A stretch of 64,000 nt of DNA from DASQDN01 sp963825845 (GTDB lineage Bacteria > Acidobacteriota > Terriglobia > Bryobacterales > Bryobacteraceae). The DNA is taken from NCBI GenBank assembly GCA_963825845.1, contig CAWGVL010000055.1, forward strand, positions 62,001-126,000, in the 5' to 3' direction. The notes beneath the pieces are model-generated. The model saw nothing but the letters and a program-made list of their open reading frames with translations, made no database searches and had not been told where the DNA came from. Both the position numbers and the translations under genes were made by a program. Below, piece after piece: positions 18,485 to 28,543 of the stretch (position 1 is the stretch's first letter; each line of letters starts with the position of its first letter).

Positions 18485-19882
18485 ATGACATACGATCTGA
18501 TCATCATCGGCAGTGGACCGGGTGGTTACTCCGCTGCAGTTCGCGCCGGGCAGTATGGTTTGAAGACCGCGATCATTGAAAAGGACCCCAAACTCGGGGG
18601 AACCTGCCTGCACGTCGGATGCATCCCTACCAAGGCACTGCTCCATAGCGCCGATGTTTGGGAGTACTTCAAGAATTCCAAGGAACAGGGCATCCATTGC
18701 GAGAATCCGCGCCTCGACATGCCGCTAGTGAAGGACCGGAAGGACGGCATTGTCGCGAAGCACGCCAAGGGCGTGGAAGGCCTGATGAAGAAGAACAAGG
18801 TCGAGTGGATCAAAGGCTACGCGACTTTGAAGGGCGGCGGAAAGGTGGAAGTCAAGGCTGCGGATGGCAGCACGCAGACGCACGACGCGAAGAACATCAT
18901 GATCGCGACCGGATCGGAGGCGCGCATGCTTCCGGGGCTCGAGCCTGATCCGCAGTTCATCCTGACGAACGTCGAGATTCTGAATCTTACGACGATTCCG
19001 AAGACGATGGGAATCATTGGCGCGGGCGCGGTGGGGGTTGAATTTGCCTCGATCTTCAATCGCTTCGGCACGAAAGTAACGGTGCTGGAGATGTTGCCTC
19101 GCATCGTACCTGTCGAGGATGAAGAGATCTCGAAAGAACTCGAGAAGACCTTCAAAAAGCAAGGTATCCGCGTAGAAACGGGCGCCAAGGCCGAGAATGT
19201 CAAGAAAACCGGCAAGAGCGTCAAGCTCAGCGTCACGTTGTCCGGCGGCAAGCAGGAGGACATGGAGTTCGATTGCCTGCTGATCGCCGTGGGTCGCAAG
19301 CCGAACTCCGAGAAGATCGGTACCGAAAATACGAAGGTTCAGTTGGATCGGGGATTTATCAAGGTCGACGAGTTCCAACGGACCGGCGAGCCTGGCGTTT
19401 ATGCGATTGGCGACGTAGTGGCGGGAACGCCGCAGCTCGCGCACGTTGCGACGATGGAAGGGTTCGTCGCGCTCGACCACATGACGGGAAAACAGGCGAT
19501 TCCGATCAACAAGAATCGCATCCCGGGCGCAACGTACACAGAGCCGGGGATCGGCAGCGTGGGTATGACGGAGGCGCAGGCGAAGGCCGCCGGCCTCAAC
19601 GTCAAGGTCGGCAAATTCCCGTTCGTCGGAAACAGCAAAGCCACCATTCTCGGCAGTCACGGAGGATTCGTCAAGGTTGTCGCGGACACGAAGTACGGCG
19701 AGATTCTTGGCGTGCACATCATTGGTCCACAAGCGTTCGAGTTGGTGGCCGAAGCCGTCGCGGCGATGGAAGCCGAGGCGACGGTTGAAACGATGATGCA
19801 CACGATCCACGCTCATCCGACGTTGTACGAAGCCGTCGGTGAAGCGTTCAACGCGGTGTACGGACTCGCAATCAATGCGTAG
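18485..19882 (+). CDS. lpd: Dihydrolipoyl dehydrogenase (E3)
   Basis: Flavoprotein that reoxidises dihydrolipoamide with NAD+ in 2-oxoacid dehydrogenase complexes. It has 465 residues with an FAD-binding GSGPGGYSAA at the N-terminus, the redox disulfide C41-C46 in GGTCLHVGCIPTK, an NAD-binding MGIIGAGAVGVEFAS, and the catalytic His-Glu pair near the C-terminus (HAHPTLYEAVGEA). It overlaps lipB by eight bases and lies in an lpd-lipB-sucB set, so E3, the lipoylation enzyme and E2 are made together. It is divergent from the Rieske gene across about 60 bases. Confidence 0.96.
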   Translation: MTYDLIIIGSGPGGYSAAVRAGQYGLKTAIIEKDPKLGGTCLHVGCIPTKALLHSADVWEYFKNSKEQGIHCENPRLDMPLVKDRKDGIVAKHAKGVEGLMKKNKVEWIKGYATLKGGGKVEVKAADGSTQTHDAKNIMIATGSEARMLPGLEPDPQFILTNVEILNLTTIPKTMGIIGAGAVGVEFASIFNRFGTKVTVLEMLPRIVPVEDEEISKELEKTFKKQGIRVETGAKAENVKKTGKSVKLSVTLSGGKQEDMEFDCLLIAVGRKPNSEKIGTENTKVQLDRGFIKVDEFQRTGEPGVYAIGDVVAGTPQLAHVATMEGFVALDHMTGKQAIPINKNRIPGATYTEPGIGSVGMTEAQAKAAGLNVKVGKFPFVGNSKATILGSHGGFVKVVADTKYGEILGVHIIGPQAFELVAEAVAAMEAEATVETMMHTIHAHPTLYEAVGEAFNAVYGLAINA

Positions 19883-20576
19883 ATGTGAGGTGCGCGATTG
19901 TGGACGCGTCGGGTATCCCGAAGCGTCCGCAATGCAGCGTGAGCTTGTCGAGAAGCGGAAGCGGGGAGAAATTCCCGATCAACTGCTTTTTGTCGAGCAT
20001 CCTCATGTCATCACTCTCGGACGGAACGGACATACGGAGAACCTGCTCGCTTCGGAGCCTGTCTTGGCGCGGGCCGGGGTCGGCTTTTACCAGACGAACC
20101 GGGGCGGCGACGTTACGTATCACGGCCCTGGGCAGATTGTCGGGTATCCGATTTTCGATTTGCGTGAGTGGAAGCGCGATGTTATCGCGTACGTCCGCGC
20201 TTTGGAGCAATCCATAATCGACGCGCTGGCCAAGTTCGGCATCAATGGCAGTCGAGAACAGGGCGCCACGGGCGTGTGGACGCCCGAGGGAAAGATCTGC
20301 GCGATCGGCGTTCATATCAGCCGGTGGGTAACATCGCATGGCTTCGCGCTCAATCACTCTACTGATCTGAGTTATTTTCAATACATAGTTCCGTGTGGAC
20401 TCACCAAACCAGTGACGTCCATGCAGTCTCTCGGCCGAACGGCCTCGAGAGCAGACGTGCAAACGGCGCTTGTGCGCGAGTTATCCAAACAGTTTGACTT
20501 AGAGATGCACACGCCAACAGAAGACCGCGAGGAAGCGGATACACAGCCGGCACTCGTAACGGAAAGGACCCTATGA
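19875..20576 (+). CDS. lipB: Octanoyltransferase (lipoate biosynthesis)
   Basis: Transfers octanoyl from acyl carrier protein to lipoyl domains. From the ATG at 19875 the protein is 233 residues. Family motifs are LLFVEHPHVITLGRNG, NRGGDVTYHGPGQIVGYPI, GVWTPEGKICAIGVHISR and the catalytic Cys in VPCGLTKPVTSM. The chosen start gives the usual N-terminus (MRRCEVRDCGRVGY); the longer frame from 19839 would sit inside lpd. The stop overlaps the sucB start as ATGA, so translation is probably coupled to its substrate protein E2. Confidence 0.94.
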   Translation: MRRCEVRDCGRVGYPEASAMQRELVEKRKRGEIPDQLLFVEHPHVITLGRNGHTENLLASEPVLARAGVGFYQTNRGGDVTYHGPGQIVGYPIFDLREWKRDVIAYVRALEQSIIDALAKFGINGSREQGATGVWTPEGKICAIGVHISRWVTSHGFALNHSTDLSYFQYIVPCGLTKPVTSMQSLGRTASRADVQTALVRELSKQFDLEMHTPTEDREEADTQPALVTERTL

Positions 20577-21991
20577 TCGACGTCGTAATGCCCCAGATGG
20601 GCGAAAGCATCGTGGAAGGAACTCTCACGAAATGGCTGAAGAAGCCCGGTGATCGCGTAGAACGCGACGAGCCGCTGTTCGAGATTTCGACCGATAAAGT
20701 CGACACGGAAATCCCCTCACCCGGGGCTGGCGTGTTGCAGGAGGTACTGATAGAGGAAGGTCAGACGGTCGGTATCAACACTGTCGTCGGGCGGATTGCG
20801 GATGAGGGCGGAGCGCAGGCTCCAGCACCTGTAGCAGCGGAACCCGCCGCGGCTCCGGCGCCGAGCGCGCAGGCCGATGGGACGCCTGCGACAGCTGCAC
20901 AGCCGCATCCCTCTGATTCAGTCGCGCCATCACAAGGTGGCAATGGGTCTTCTGCTCCTCCGCCCGCGGCGGCTTCAGCACCTGCTCCTCCGTCCGCGCC
21001 GGTGGCGGCTCCGGCAGGTGACGAAGGACAGCAGGGTCCACTTTCTCCCGTAGTGCGGAAAATCGCGCGCGAGAACAATATCGATCTACGCCAGGTACGA
21101 GGAACCGGAGCGGGTGGACGCATAACGAAATCGGATGTGGAAGCATACATCCACGGTGGGGCGCGTCCGGCGCCGTATCCGGCCCCGGCGGCGGGTCCGT
21201 ATCCGGCTACGCCGTCAGGACCGGCTCCGCAGCAACAAGCAGCTGCTCCCGCTCCGATGCCTGCGCCTCCGCCGATGCCTCGGGGTGAGCAGGCTCGGAC
21301 TCGGATTGAGCCGATGAGCAATATGCGCCAGAAGATCGCGGAGCACATGATCTTCTCCAAGCGAACATCGGCGCATGTGACCACTGTCCATAAAGTGGAC
21401 ATGACGAAGATCGCGAAGGTCCGAGCGAAACAGAAGGAACAGTTCCAGGCTCAGTATGGGTTTGGGTTAACGTTCCTGCCATTTATCGCGCGCGCCTCGT
21501 CCGAAGCTTTGCGCGCGTTCCCGATCGTGAACGCGTCAATCGAGGGCACGAATATCGTGTACCACAACGACATCAATCTCGGGATCGCCGTTGCGCTGGA
21601 CGGCGGCTCAGGCTTGATTGTTCCCGTGATTCGGAATGCCGATGAGAAGAATGTCGTCGGACTCCAGCGGTCGATTGTGGATCTGGCGGCGCGTGCTCGC
21701 TCACGTCAGTTGAAGCCGGATGAGGTTACAGGCGGCACCTTCTCAATTACGAACTTCGGCAGCTTCGGAAGCGTGTTTGCGACGCCGGTCATCAATCAAC
21801 CCCAGGTTGCGATTCTCGGCGTCGGAACCATCGAGAAGGTCCCAGTCGTCGTAGATGATGCCATCGCCATTCGGTCTGTCGCTTATATTGCGCTGACATT
21901 CGATCATCGATTAATTGACGGTGCGCTGGCCGATCAGTTCATGCAAAAGGTCAAGGAAGTCCTGGAGAACTGGACGGACTCGATTCTCTAG
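20573..21991 (+). CDS. sucB: 2-oxoacid dehydrogenase E2 (dihydrolipoyl acyltransferase, SucB-like)
   Basis: The protein is 472 residues. The N-terminal lipoyl domain has the lipoylated Lys in ISTDKVDTEIPSP. A long Ala/Pro linker follows, then the peripheral subunit-binding domain (SPVVRKIARENNIDLRQV), a second Pro/Ala/Tyr-rich linker and the catalytic domain ending with FDHRLIDGALADQF (HxxxDG active site). It accepts an acyl group from E1 and passes it to CoA. Whether it acts on 2-oxoglutarate, pyruvate or branched-chain acids cannot be settled here because no E1 gene is in the window; the gene symbol is provisional. Its 3' end overlaps the convergent gene by about 40 bases. Confidence 0.9.
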   Translation: MIDVVMPQMGESIVEGTLTKWLKKPGDRVERDEPLFEISTDKVDTEIPSPGAGVLQEVLIEEGQTVGINTVVGRIADEGGAQAPAPVAAEPAAAPAPSAQADGTPATAAQPHPSDSVAPSQGGNGSSAPPPAAASAPAPPSAPVAAPAGDEGQQGPLSPVVRKIARENNIDLRQVRGTGAGGRITKSDVEAYIHGGARPAPYPAPAAGPYPATPSGPAPQQQAAAPAPMPAPPPMPRGEQARTRIEPMSNMRQKIAEHMIFSKRTSAHVTTVHKVDMTKIAKVRAKQKEQFQAQYGFGLTFLPFIARASSEALRAFPIVNASIEGTNIVYHNDINLGIAVALDGGSGLIVPVIRNADEKNVVGLQRSIVDLAARARSRQLKPDEVTGGTFSITNFGSFGSVFATPVINQPQVAILGVGTIEKVPVVVDDAIAIRSVAYIALTFDHRLIDGALADQFMQKVKEVLENWTDSIL

Positions 21992-23216
21992 CTTGTGCAG
22001 CGGGGAGCAGGGCCGCGCGTTCGAGATTGTTGAGTTGTTTTGCAATCTTGCTATCGAGCGGCTGGGCTCCCCGATAATATTCCAGGACAGTTGTCCGCAG
22101 GTTCGTGTCCACGCCATCGTACTTTCTCTCCTCGAGCTTTTTCAGGAGTTTGGCGTACGTCTTATCTGCCAGCTTATAGGCGCCGAACTTCGACATTTTC
22201 CCGGTATCGAGATTTACATTCCGCAGGAGCATTCGCTCGCCGCGATGCAACGTGTCGAGCCGGGCACGATATCGATCCAACGTCTGGTTGAAGCTTTCCA
22301 TAAATAATTTTTCCGCTTCGGGTGTCGGAACGTGGAATGCGAACGCTTTCAATGGTCCGACCTTCGGGATTAACTGAAAGATAAAACCCAGAATACGAGC
22401 GAAGATACCTGGCCGTTCGTACTCGTTGCCCCATTCCTTTTCGTAGCTCGCACGCGAAAGATTGTAAATGAATTTATCGCGAGTTGTGCCCGGCTTCGTT
22501 TTGGTGATTTCGTCCTCTTTCGCCGACCAGGCGGCCTTGGTTAATTTCGGAATCACGCCTCCAACACTGTACCGGAACGTGCCTAGGGCGAGATCCACAC
22601 TCAGAAACATCTCCTTCAACTCCATCCCGTACGTTTTCAGGAAAGCGCGCTCCAATACAGGTTTTGCCACTTTGAAGCCGATGAAGTCCTGGTAGGCTTC
22701 GGGGGCGTAATGCTGTTTCGCTACCTGAACGACATCGAAGCCGAACTCAGTCTTCATATGCGCCCCTGGAGCCTGCTCGTAGGAAACGATGGAGCCGTAT
22801 TTCTTGTGGAGCGTCGGGTAAAGCATCGGGACGATGCGGTTGATAGCTATCGGGTGGCCGTTATCATCGGCTGCATAGTGCGCAAGCGCTCCAATCGCAA
22901 AAGCGAACTCATTTACATCGCAGGCTTCATTTAATAGCGTCCGAACGAAATCGCCTCCCCGGACGTAATGGACGAGATCACTGAAGAGCCGATTTCCGAG
23001 TGGGTAGTAACCACTGTCGGGAATGATCGCTCCACCGTACGCATACGCATGCGCCTCGCGCAGGTCCTCGGGGCTCGACTTCGGATACCGGCTGACTAGC
23101 AGCGGCTTGATCGTACGGTCCCACGCGGCATCGATGATGGCTTCGTGAGAGAGCACCGAATAGGCCGAGATTCGCGCAGCAGCGATCAGGAGCGTGAGGA
23201 CGAGCGCCCGCGACAC
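21951..23216 (-). CDS. Exported zinc-dependent phospholipase C-like protein
   Basis: The protein is 421 residues with a signal peptide ending near ISAYS. It has the zinc-dependent phospholipase C/S1-P1 nuclease-like pattern: SHEAIIDAAWD at the mature N-terminus, FSDLVHYVRGGDF, AFAIGALAHYAADDNGHP (His and Asp metal ligands) and PGAHMKTEFGFDV. It probably acts in the periplasm or outside the cell on phosphate esters; substrate unknown. The last residues (Ser/Pro-rich) lie in the overlap with the sucB 3' end. Confidence 0.75.
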   Translation of the reverse strand: MSRALVLTLLIAAARISAYSVLSHEAIIDAAWDRTIKPLLVSRYPKSSPEDLREAHAYAYGGAIIPDSGYYPLGNRLFSDLVHYVRGGDFVRTLLNEACDVNEFAFAIGALAHYAADDNGHPIAINRIVPMLYPTLHKKYGSIVSYEQAPGAHMKTEFGFDVVQVAKQHYAPEAYQDFIGFKVAKPVLERAFLKTYGMELKEMFLSVDLALGTFRYSVGGVIPKLTKAAWSAKEDEITKTKPGTTRDKFIYNLSRASYEKEWGNEYERPGIFARILGFIFQLIPKVGPLKAFAFHVPTPEAEKLFMESFNQTLDRYRARLDTLHRGERMLLRNVNLDTGKMSKFGAYKLADKTYAKLLKKLEERKYDGVDTNLRTTVLEYYRGAQPLDSKIAKQLNNLERAALLPAAQARESSPSSSPGLP

Positions 23217-23371
23217 GTAAGTAGACGCTGGTTCGGCCGCTAACGATACATCGCCCAGGAATGCCGGGCGAATCGACTGTTCGCGGTTTTTGAGTATAGT
23301 TATAGCGCCGATCAGCGTCTACTGACGACACGCTATGTAATCTCGAACAATTCCTCTTCCGGGGGTAAGTC

Positions 23372-24870
23372 ATGAGAAAACAATTCTCACTCGCCGTTTC
23401 CATCGGATTCCTGGTGCTGGCGAGCGGCTTGATTACGCTGAGGCATGTCAATGCCCAGCAGACGAGGCCCAGAACTGGAGCCTCTCCCGAAACGCCTACA
23501 CAGGGACAGTCAGCCGCGACCAGAATCGCCAGGGAAGCTCGCAGCGCCGGCATTGAACTGCGGGGTGATACGAGCTACCTGCCGGTTGTGGAGGGCGATT
23601 TCGACGCCGTAATGAAGAAGATGAGCGCGGCGAAGCCCGAAGTGATGAAGCGGCAGACTGCTCTACTGGAGCAGCGGTACAACATGGCGAACCAGCCGGC
23701 TCCGGGTGTCACGATGTCGCGAGGGAAAGCAGTACAGGGCGGCGTACGCGCGAAACTCCCGTCCGGCGCTACCTGGGATCAACTGGCCGGGATGGCTCCC
23801 GACGATATTCGCGCCAAGAAGTTGTTTCCTACGGGATTCATGCCGCTGCCGCATGCAAACCATCCGGAAGGAGGAATGATCTTTCCTAAGTTTCACATCG
23901 ACGAGGTGAAGAAGCAGACCGATCGTGACCTCACCCGCTTCGATCTTGATTTCGACCTGCCGGACCACTTTTTGCCGGAGTTTCCGCCGCCGATCTATCT
24001 CACAACGCGCCCGGACCTCGGCGATGTCTCGCAAGGCAAGTTGGTCACCAGCGACAACTTCTACGAACTGTTCAACGGCATCCTGAATCCGAAGCAGATG
24101 GAAGGCTTACGTCTCTTGGTGAGCCCGTTTCCTCAACAGCAGTTCAATGGCACCGCCGACCGGCGATCAGAGAAGGCAAGTTTAGGTGTCACTTGCTTCG
24201 ATTGCCACGCGAATGGACACACGAATGGAGCCGCGCACCTCGTGGGTGACATTCGACCGCAGGCGTTCCGTCATCGCATCGAGACTCCGACACTGCGTGG
24301 AGTGAATGTGCAACGTCTTTTCGGATCGCAGCGAGCGCTTAGAACGGTGGAAGACTTCACCGAGTTCGAGCAGAGAGCAGCCTACTTCGATGGCGATCCT
24401 GTGATTGCGACGAAGAAGGGTCAAAATATCCTGGAACGCGGCAGCCAGATTCACGCGATGGCTGAGTTCGAAGAGTTGCTAAACTTCCCGCCCGCCCCGA
24501 AGCTGACCGTATTCGGAACTCTTGACGAGAGCAAGGCGACACCGGAGGAAGTACGTGGGCAGACGTTGTTCTTCGGGAAGGGCAAATGCGGCGCTTGTCA
24601 TCGCGGCGCCGTATTACACCGACAACAACATGCATGACCTGCAGGTGGAGCGATTCTATTCAAGCGCAGTTGATCAACGGCATGGCGGCGGCGGCAGACG
24701 GTCCGATCAAGACCTTCCCGTTGCGCGGCATCAAGGACTCGCCTCCCTATATGCACGATGGAAGACTCTTGACGCTCGAAGATACTGTGGAGTTTTTCAA
24801 CTTGGTGCTGGGACTGAAACTCAATACACAGGAAAAGAGCGATATCGTGGCGTTCATGCGCGTTCTTTGA
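23372..24870 (+). CDS. Exported di-haem cytochrome c peroxidase-like protein (frameshifted twice)
   Basis: The N-terminus is a signal peptide (MRKQFSLAVSIGFLVLASG). It has two haem c sites, GVTCFDCHANGH in the middle and GKCGACH near the C-terminus, and a cytochrome c peroxidase/MauG-like C-terminal motif, PLRGIKDSPPYMHDGRLLTL. After GACH the correct sequence continues as AAPYYTDNNMHDLQVERFY in another frame and then as QLINGMAAAADGPIKTFPLR in a third, so two single-base slips fall between about 24600 and 24665. The repaired stop is at 24868-24870. Likely a periplasmic haem oxidase or peroxidase; substrate unknown. Confidence 0.75.
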
Positions 24871-24938
24871 GTTACACGGGTGGCGGGCGCCGGACTTCGG
24901 TGGATGATAGAATTCCGACCAGCGAGTTAAACGCACCC

Positions 24939-26069
24939 GTGGCGACTACAAGCACACTCCCCGTACCGTCAGAAGATCGAAAACCTTTGGAGCAGGGCGA
25001 ACGACCGAATGTCGCGCCCCGGATGGTATCCGTGGATGCCTTCCGAGGGCTGACGATGTTGCTCCTGATCTCCCAAGGATTCGGCTTGCACGAGGCGCTG
25101 ACACGGATTTCGAACGCTTCCTGGCTAGCCGCCCAGTTCGACCATGCGTCGTGGGTAGGTTGCACTCTTTGGGATCTGATTCAGCCGGCGTTTACGTTCA
25201 TTGTGGGCGTTGCAATGCCGTTATCGCTGCGCAGGCGTCAGCAAGAGGGGGCGTCACGCGCTCAATTGCTCCAACATGTCGTTTGGCGGGCGGTGTTTCT
25301 CATTGCTTTATCGAACGTTTTATCGAACTGGAACTCGAACGGACGACCCGTACTGCAGCTGATCAACGTACTTTGCCAAATTGCCTTCGGGTACGTGATT
25401 TGCTTTCTCATCATGCAACTCCGATTCACGTGGCAGGTTGCGGCGTGTGTGGGGATGCTCGCTGGATATACTACGCTGTTTTTCCTATTTCCGGGTCCCG
25501 CAGGACCTTTCGACCCGACGGGGAACATCGGAGCTGTGCTGGACCGGTGGATACTCGGATATAACTATTCCGGCTATTACACGACAATTAATTTCCTAGG
25601 CAACGCAGTCACAATACTTTTCGGTGTCTGGACCGGGATGCTGCTGCAATCGCGGCGGACGGAGCAGCAGCGGATGCTGATCCTCGCGGGGTCGGCAATG
25701 CTGTGTTTTAGTCTCGGATTACTGCTCGCGAACTGGATTCCGATGGTAAAGCGGCTGTGGACGGCTTCGTTCACATTCTTCAGCGCCGGTTGGGTGCTGC
25801 TGGCGCTACTCGCCGTGTATTACATCGTGGATGTGAAGGGCTGGAACCGATGGACGTTCCCGGCTATCGTTATCGGGACGAACTGCCTCTTCATTTATTC
25901 TTTCTCACAGGTCCTCCGAGGCTGGTTGTCCCGCGGGTTAGGCAACTTCACCGGCCAGTTCTGGTTCATCGGCCCTTATGGGCTGATCGCTCACAGTCTG
26001 TTGGTGACAGCGGTGATGTGGTACCTGTGCTACCTCCTCTATCAGCGTAAGATTTTCTTCAAGCTCTGA
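24939..26069 (+). CDS. Multi-pass membrane acyltransferase, HGSNAT/DUF5009-like
   Basis: The protein begins with a short hydrophilic tail and then RMVSVDAFRGLTMLLLISQG, the signature of the heparan-alpha-glucosaminide N-acetyltransferase-like (YeiB/DUF5009) family. About ten hydrophobic helices follow, with the conserved WDLIQPAFTFIVGVAMPLSL. Members move acyl groups across the membrane, often onto sugars. The start is uncertain: GTG at 24939 is chosen, GTG at 24900 and ATG at 25023 are alternatives, and the longer frame to 24522 only overlaps the peroxidase gene. Confidence 0.8.
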   Translation: MATTSTLPVPSEDRKPLEQGERPNVAPRMVSVDAFRGLTMLLLISQGFGLHEALTRISNASWLAAQFDHASWVGCTLWDLIQPAFTFIVGVAMPLSLRRRQQEGASRAQLLQHVVWRAVFLIALSNVLSNWNSNGRPVLQLINVLCQIAFGYVICFLIMQLRFTWQVAACVGMLAGYTTLFFLFPGPAGPFDPTGNIGAVLDRWILGYNYSGYYTTINFLGNAVTILFGVWTGMLLQSRRTEQQRMLILAGSAMLCFSLGLLLANWIPMVKRLWTASFTFFSAGWVLLALLAVYYIVDVKGWNRWTFPAIVIGTNCLFIYSFSQVLRGWLSRGLGNFTGQFWFIGPYGLIAHSLLVTAVMWYLCYLLYQRKIFFKL

Positions 26070-26074
26070 GGCAG

Positions 26075-27673
26075 CTACCGTACCGAGCTGATCTTCGGGA
26101 GCGGCATGGATTCCGCCGGCTCGAACAGGCCGAACGAGAAGATTGCGCTGGCTGATGCAATCGCGACATACTGCTTGCCGTCCACCTCATACGTAATCGG
26201 TGAAGCCGTCAGCAACTCCCCCATATTGAAGTGCCACAGGTGCTTTCCCGTGCTCGCTTCAAGAGCGATAAGGTGACCGTCATCGTCACCTGAGAATACG
26301 ACTCCTGCCGATGTCGAGACCACGCCGGTCCACATGCGACCCGCTCCGGTCATGGGATACTCCCAAACACGTTTGCCGGTCTTCGGATTGAGGGCGCGCA
26401 GGATTACCTGACCGCCTTCTTCGGTAGCTCCTCCACCTGGGAAGTTCTTCATAGGTACCGGCTCCTGAGAGGAACTCGTGTACATGCCGCACTGTTCGAG
26501 CGTCAACACGTAGAGCAATCCTGTTCCCGGATTGTAGCTTTGGCCCATCCAGTTGGTGGCGCCTTTTACGCTCGGGCATACCCAGTTTCCTTCGGGTGTG
26601 GGGTCTTTGCCGGGAATCACAATGGGCCGGCCCTTGTCATCGATGCCGCGCGCCCAAGTCACCTTGTCGATCAGTTGCGTCGCTTTGAGAAACTCGCCTG
26701 TCGTCCTGTCGAGCACATAGAAGAACCCATTGCGGTTGGCATGCAGCACGACCTTGCGCATCTTGCCGTTCCATTCCATGTCGATGAGCACCGGCCAACT
26801 CTGCGCGTCCCAATCGTGTGTGTCGTGCGGTGTGAACTGGAAGTGCCATTTCATCTTGCCTGTGTCGAGATCGAGCGCGATCAGCGAGCAGGTGTAGAGG
26901 TTGTCCCCTTTTCGAGGGGAGCCCGCGAAATCGGGCCATGGATTACCGGTCGTCCAATACAGAGTCGCGGATTCAGGGTCGAACGTACCGGATAGCCAAG
27001 TGGCTCCGCCGCCCCATTCCGGATTGCCGGGCCATGTCTCGGCGCCAGGTTCGCCTTTGGCCGGAACCGTGTGAGTGCGCCAGATCTCGTCGCCGTTCTT
27101 CGCGGACAAAGCGGCAATAAAGCCACGCATTCCGCTATCGCCTCCGGCGCTGCCGACGATGACCTTGTCCTTTACGACAAGCGGCGCCGAGGTAGAACTG
27201 ATTCCCTTGTCTTTGTCGGCGAATCTCCGGCTGAACAACAATGCGCCGGTCTGCCGGTCGAGCGCGATCAGGTAGTTGTCGCTGGTCGTAAAGTAGACCG
27301 AGTCGCCAAGGATCGCCGCCCCACGATTGACACTTTGATCTTTGGCACTGGTGTCGATGTACTGCCAGACCAGGCGTCCCGATCGCGCATCCAGCGCGTA
27401 GACCGAATTCGAGTTCGTTACGTACATTACGCCCTTATGAACGAGAGGTGACGTACGCAATCCGCGAGCGTTTGGCACATGGTAAACCCACTTGGGCACC
27501 ATTGACCCCGCGTTCTCAACGGTGATTTGCTTCAGTGGACTGTATCGCCAACCCTGGTAGGTTCCGGCGTATGTCAGCCAGTCCGCCCCAGGGCCTTTCA
27601 CAATGTCCTGATATTGCACTTGCGCCGGTGAAAGGGCGCATAAAACGCACGCTAATAACAGAGTTCGGAACAC
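26075..27673 (-). CDS. Exported PQQ-dependent alcohol dehydrogenase
   Basis: Quinoprotein of 532 residues with a signal peptide. Its eight-bladed propeller opens with DWLTYAGTYQGWRYSPLKQI, as in methanol/ethanol dehydrogenases. The metal and active-site region is TPHDTHDWDAQSWPVL. The residue two after the catalytic Asp is Gln, not Asp, so the lanthanide-type (XoxF) signature appears absent and a calcium enzyme is more likely (inference). The gene starts with GTG directly after the stop of the upstream cytochrome gene, so the pair is an electron-transfer unit: periplasmic oxidation of an alcohol or sugar with electrons passed to the cytochrome. Confidence 0.88.
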   Translation of the reverse strand: MFRTLLLACVLCALSPAQVQYQDIVKGPGADWLTYAGTYQGWRYSPLKQITVENAGSMVPKWVYHVPNARGLRTSPLVHKGVMYVTNSNSVYALDARSGRLVWQYIDTSAKDQSVNRGAAILGDSVYFTTSDNYLIALDRQTGALLFSRRFADKDKGISSTSAPLVVKDKVIVGSAGGDSGMRGFIAALSAKNGDEIWRTHTVPAKGEPGAETWPGNPEWGGGATWLSGTFDPESATLYWTTGNPWPDFAGSPRKGDNLYTCSLIALDLDTGKMKWHFQFTPHDTHDWDAQSWPVLIDMEWNGKMRKVVLHANRNGFFYVLDRTTGEFLKATQLIDKVTWARGIDDKGRPIVIPGKDPTPEGNWVCPSVKGATNWMGQSYNPGTGLLYVLTLEQCGMYTSSSQEPVPMKNFPGGGATEEGGQVILRALNPKTGKRVWEYPMTGAGRMWTGVVSTSAGVVFSGDDDGHLIALEASTGKHLWHFNMGELLTASPITYEVDGKQYVAIASASAIFSFGLFEPAESMPLPKISSVR

Positions 27674-28483
27674 CTATTTCGTTTCCTTCGCAGCAATGGA
27701 TTCCGGTGTGCGCGCCGTTTGGCGCGCCAGATAGGCCAGCAGATCACGCATCTCGTCGCGAGTCAATCGCTTCGCGTAATCATCCGGCATGGGCGAGTGG
27801 TCGCTAACCTTGATCTCTTTAACATCTGTCATGGAAATCAAGTGCAAAGCCCCTCTCGAGTCTATGACCTGGAGCGAATAGTTACTGCGGTTGCGTGCGA
27901 TACCTTCGATCGTCTTGCCATTCTTGAGCAGGATGTTCACGCCTTCCTTTCCAAGGAACGAGAGATCCTTAGACGGAGTGACAATCGATTCGCGGATAAT
28001 CGCCAGGGGCCGATTGCCGATGTTGCTGAGGTCCGGCCCCATTCGCGTACCCTCGCCGCGAATAGAATGGCAATTTGAGCAACCCGCTTTGCTGCCCCAG
28101 AATACCTGCTTGCCCGCCTCCACATTTCCAGGTACATTGTTCTCGCTGGCGGGTCCTGTTAGCGAATGGACAAACGCCACGAGGTTCCAAGTCTGGTCAT
28201 CCGGCAGCTTGGTAGGCGGCATGTCCGCGCCCGGCACTCCGTTCCGTATTGCATTGAAGATCGCCTCGTCCGTCAGCGGGTGCCACAGAGCGCGACTGAC
28301 AAGGTTGGGGCCTCGACCTCCGCTTCCATCCGGGCCATGACAGCCGGCGCAAGACGTCGAGTAGAGCTTCGCTCCAGCCACGATCGCCTCGGGATTCCCG
28401 ATCGCCGGATTCTTCGATTCATTTGTATATTGCCCGTGCTGGGCCGCAAGCGGCACAGCAACGAGCAGAGCGAGCAGACGCAT
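27674..28483 (-). CDS. Exported di-haem c-type cytochrome
   Basis: The protein is 269 residues with a signal peptide (RLLALLVAVPLAAQ). The first haem site is CAGCHGPDGSGGRGP in a cytochrome c-family domain, and the second is CSNCHSIRGEGTRMGPDLS. The second domain ends with a beta-rich stretch (LLKNGKTIEGIARN, then LHLISMTDVKEI) followed by MPDDYAKRLTRDEMRDLLAYL. The stop codon directly precedes the quinoprotein dehydrogenase, its probable electron donor. A very similar second domain closes the CBM9-cytochrome protein at 31893-33369, and each is paired with a quinoprotein. Confidence 0.88.
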   Translation of the reverse strand: MRLLALLVAVPLAAQHGQYTNESKNPAIGNPEAIVAGAKLYSTSCAGCHGPDGSGGRGPNLVSRALWHPLTDEAIFNAIRNGVPGADMPPTKLPDDQTWNLVAFVHSLTGPASENNVPGNVEAGKQVFWGSKAGCSNCHSIRGEGTRMGPDLSNIGNRPLAIIRESIVTPSKDLSFLGKEGVNILLKNGKTIEGIARNRSNYSLQVIDSRGALHLISMTDVKEIKVSDHSPMPDDYAKRLTRDEMRDLLAYLARQTARTPESIAAKETK

Positions 28484-28543
28484 ATCGCAGACTATTATCA
28501 TCCCGTTTCGATCGACCGCAAACTCGACATCTCCGCAGGCTTG

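Noticed and set aside
24522..24938. N-terminal extension of the membrane acyltransferase
   Set aside because: It overlaps the repaired 3' end of the peroxidase-like gene and has no family resemblance of its own except the few peroxidase residues caused by the frameshift.
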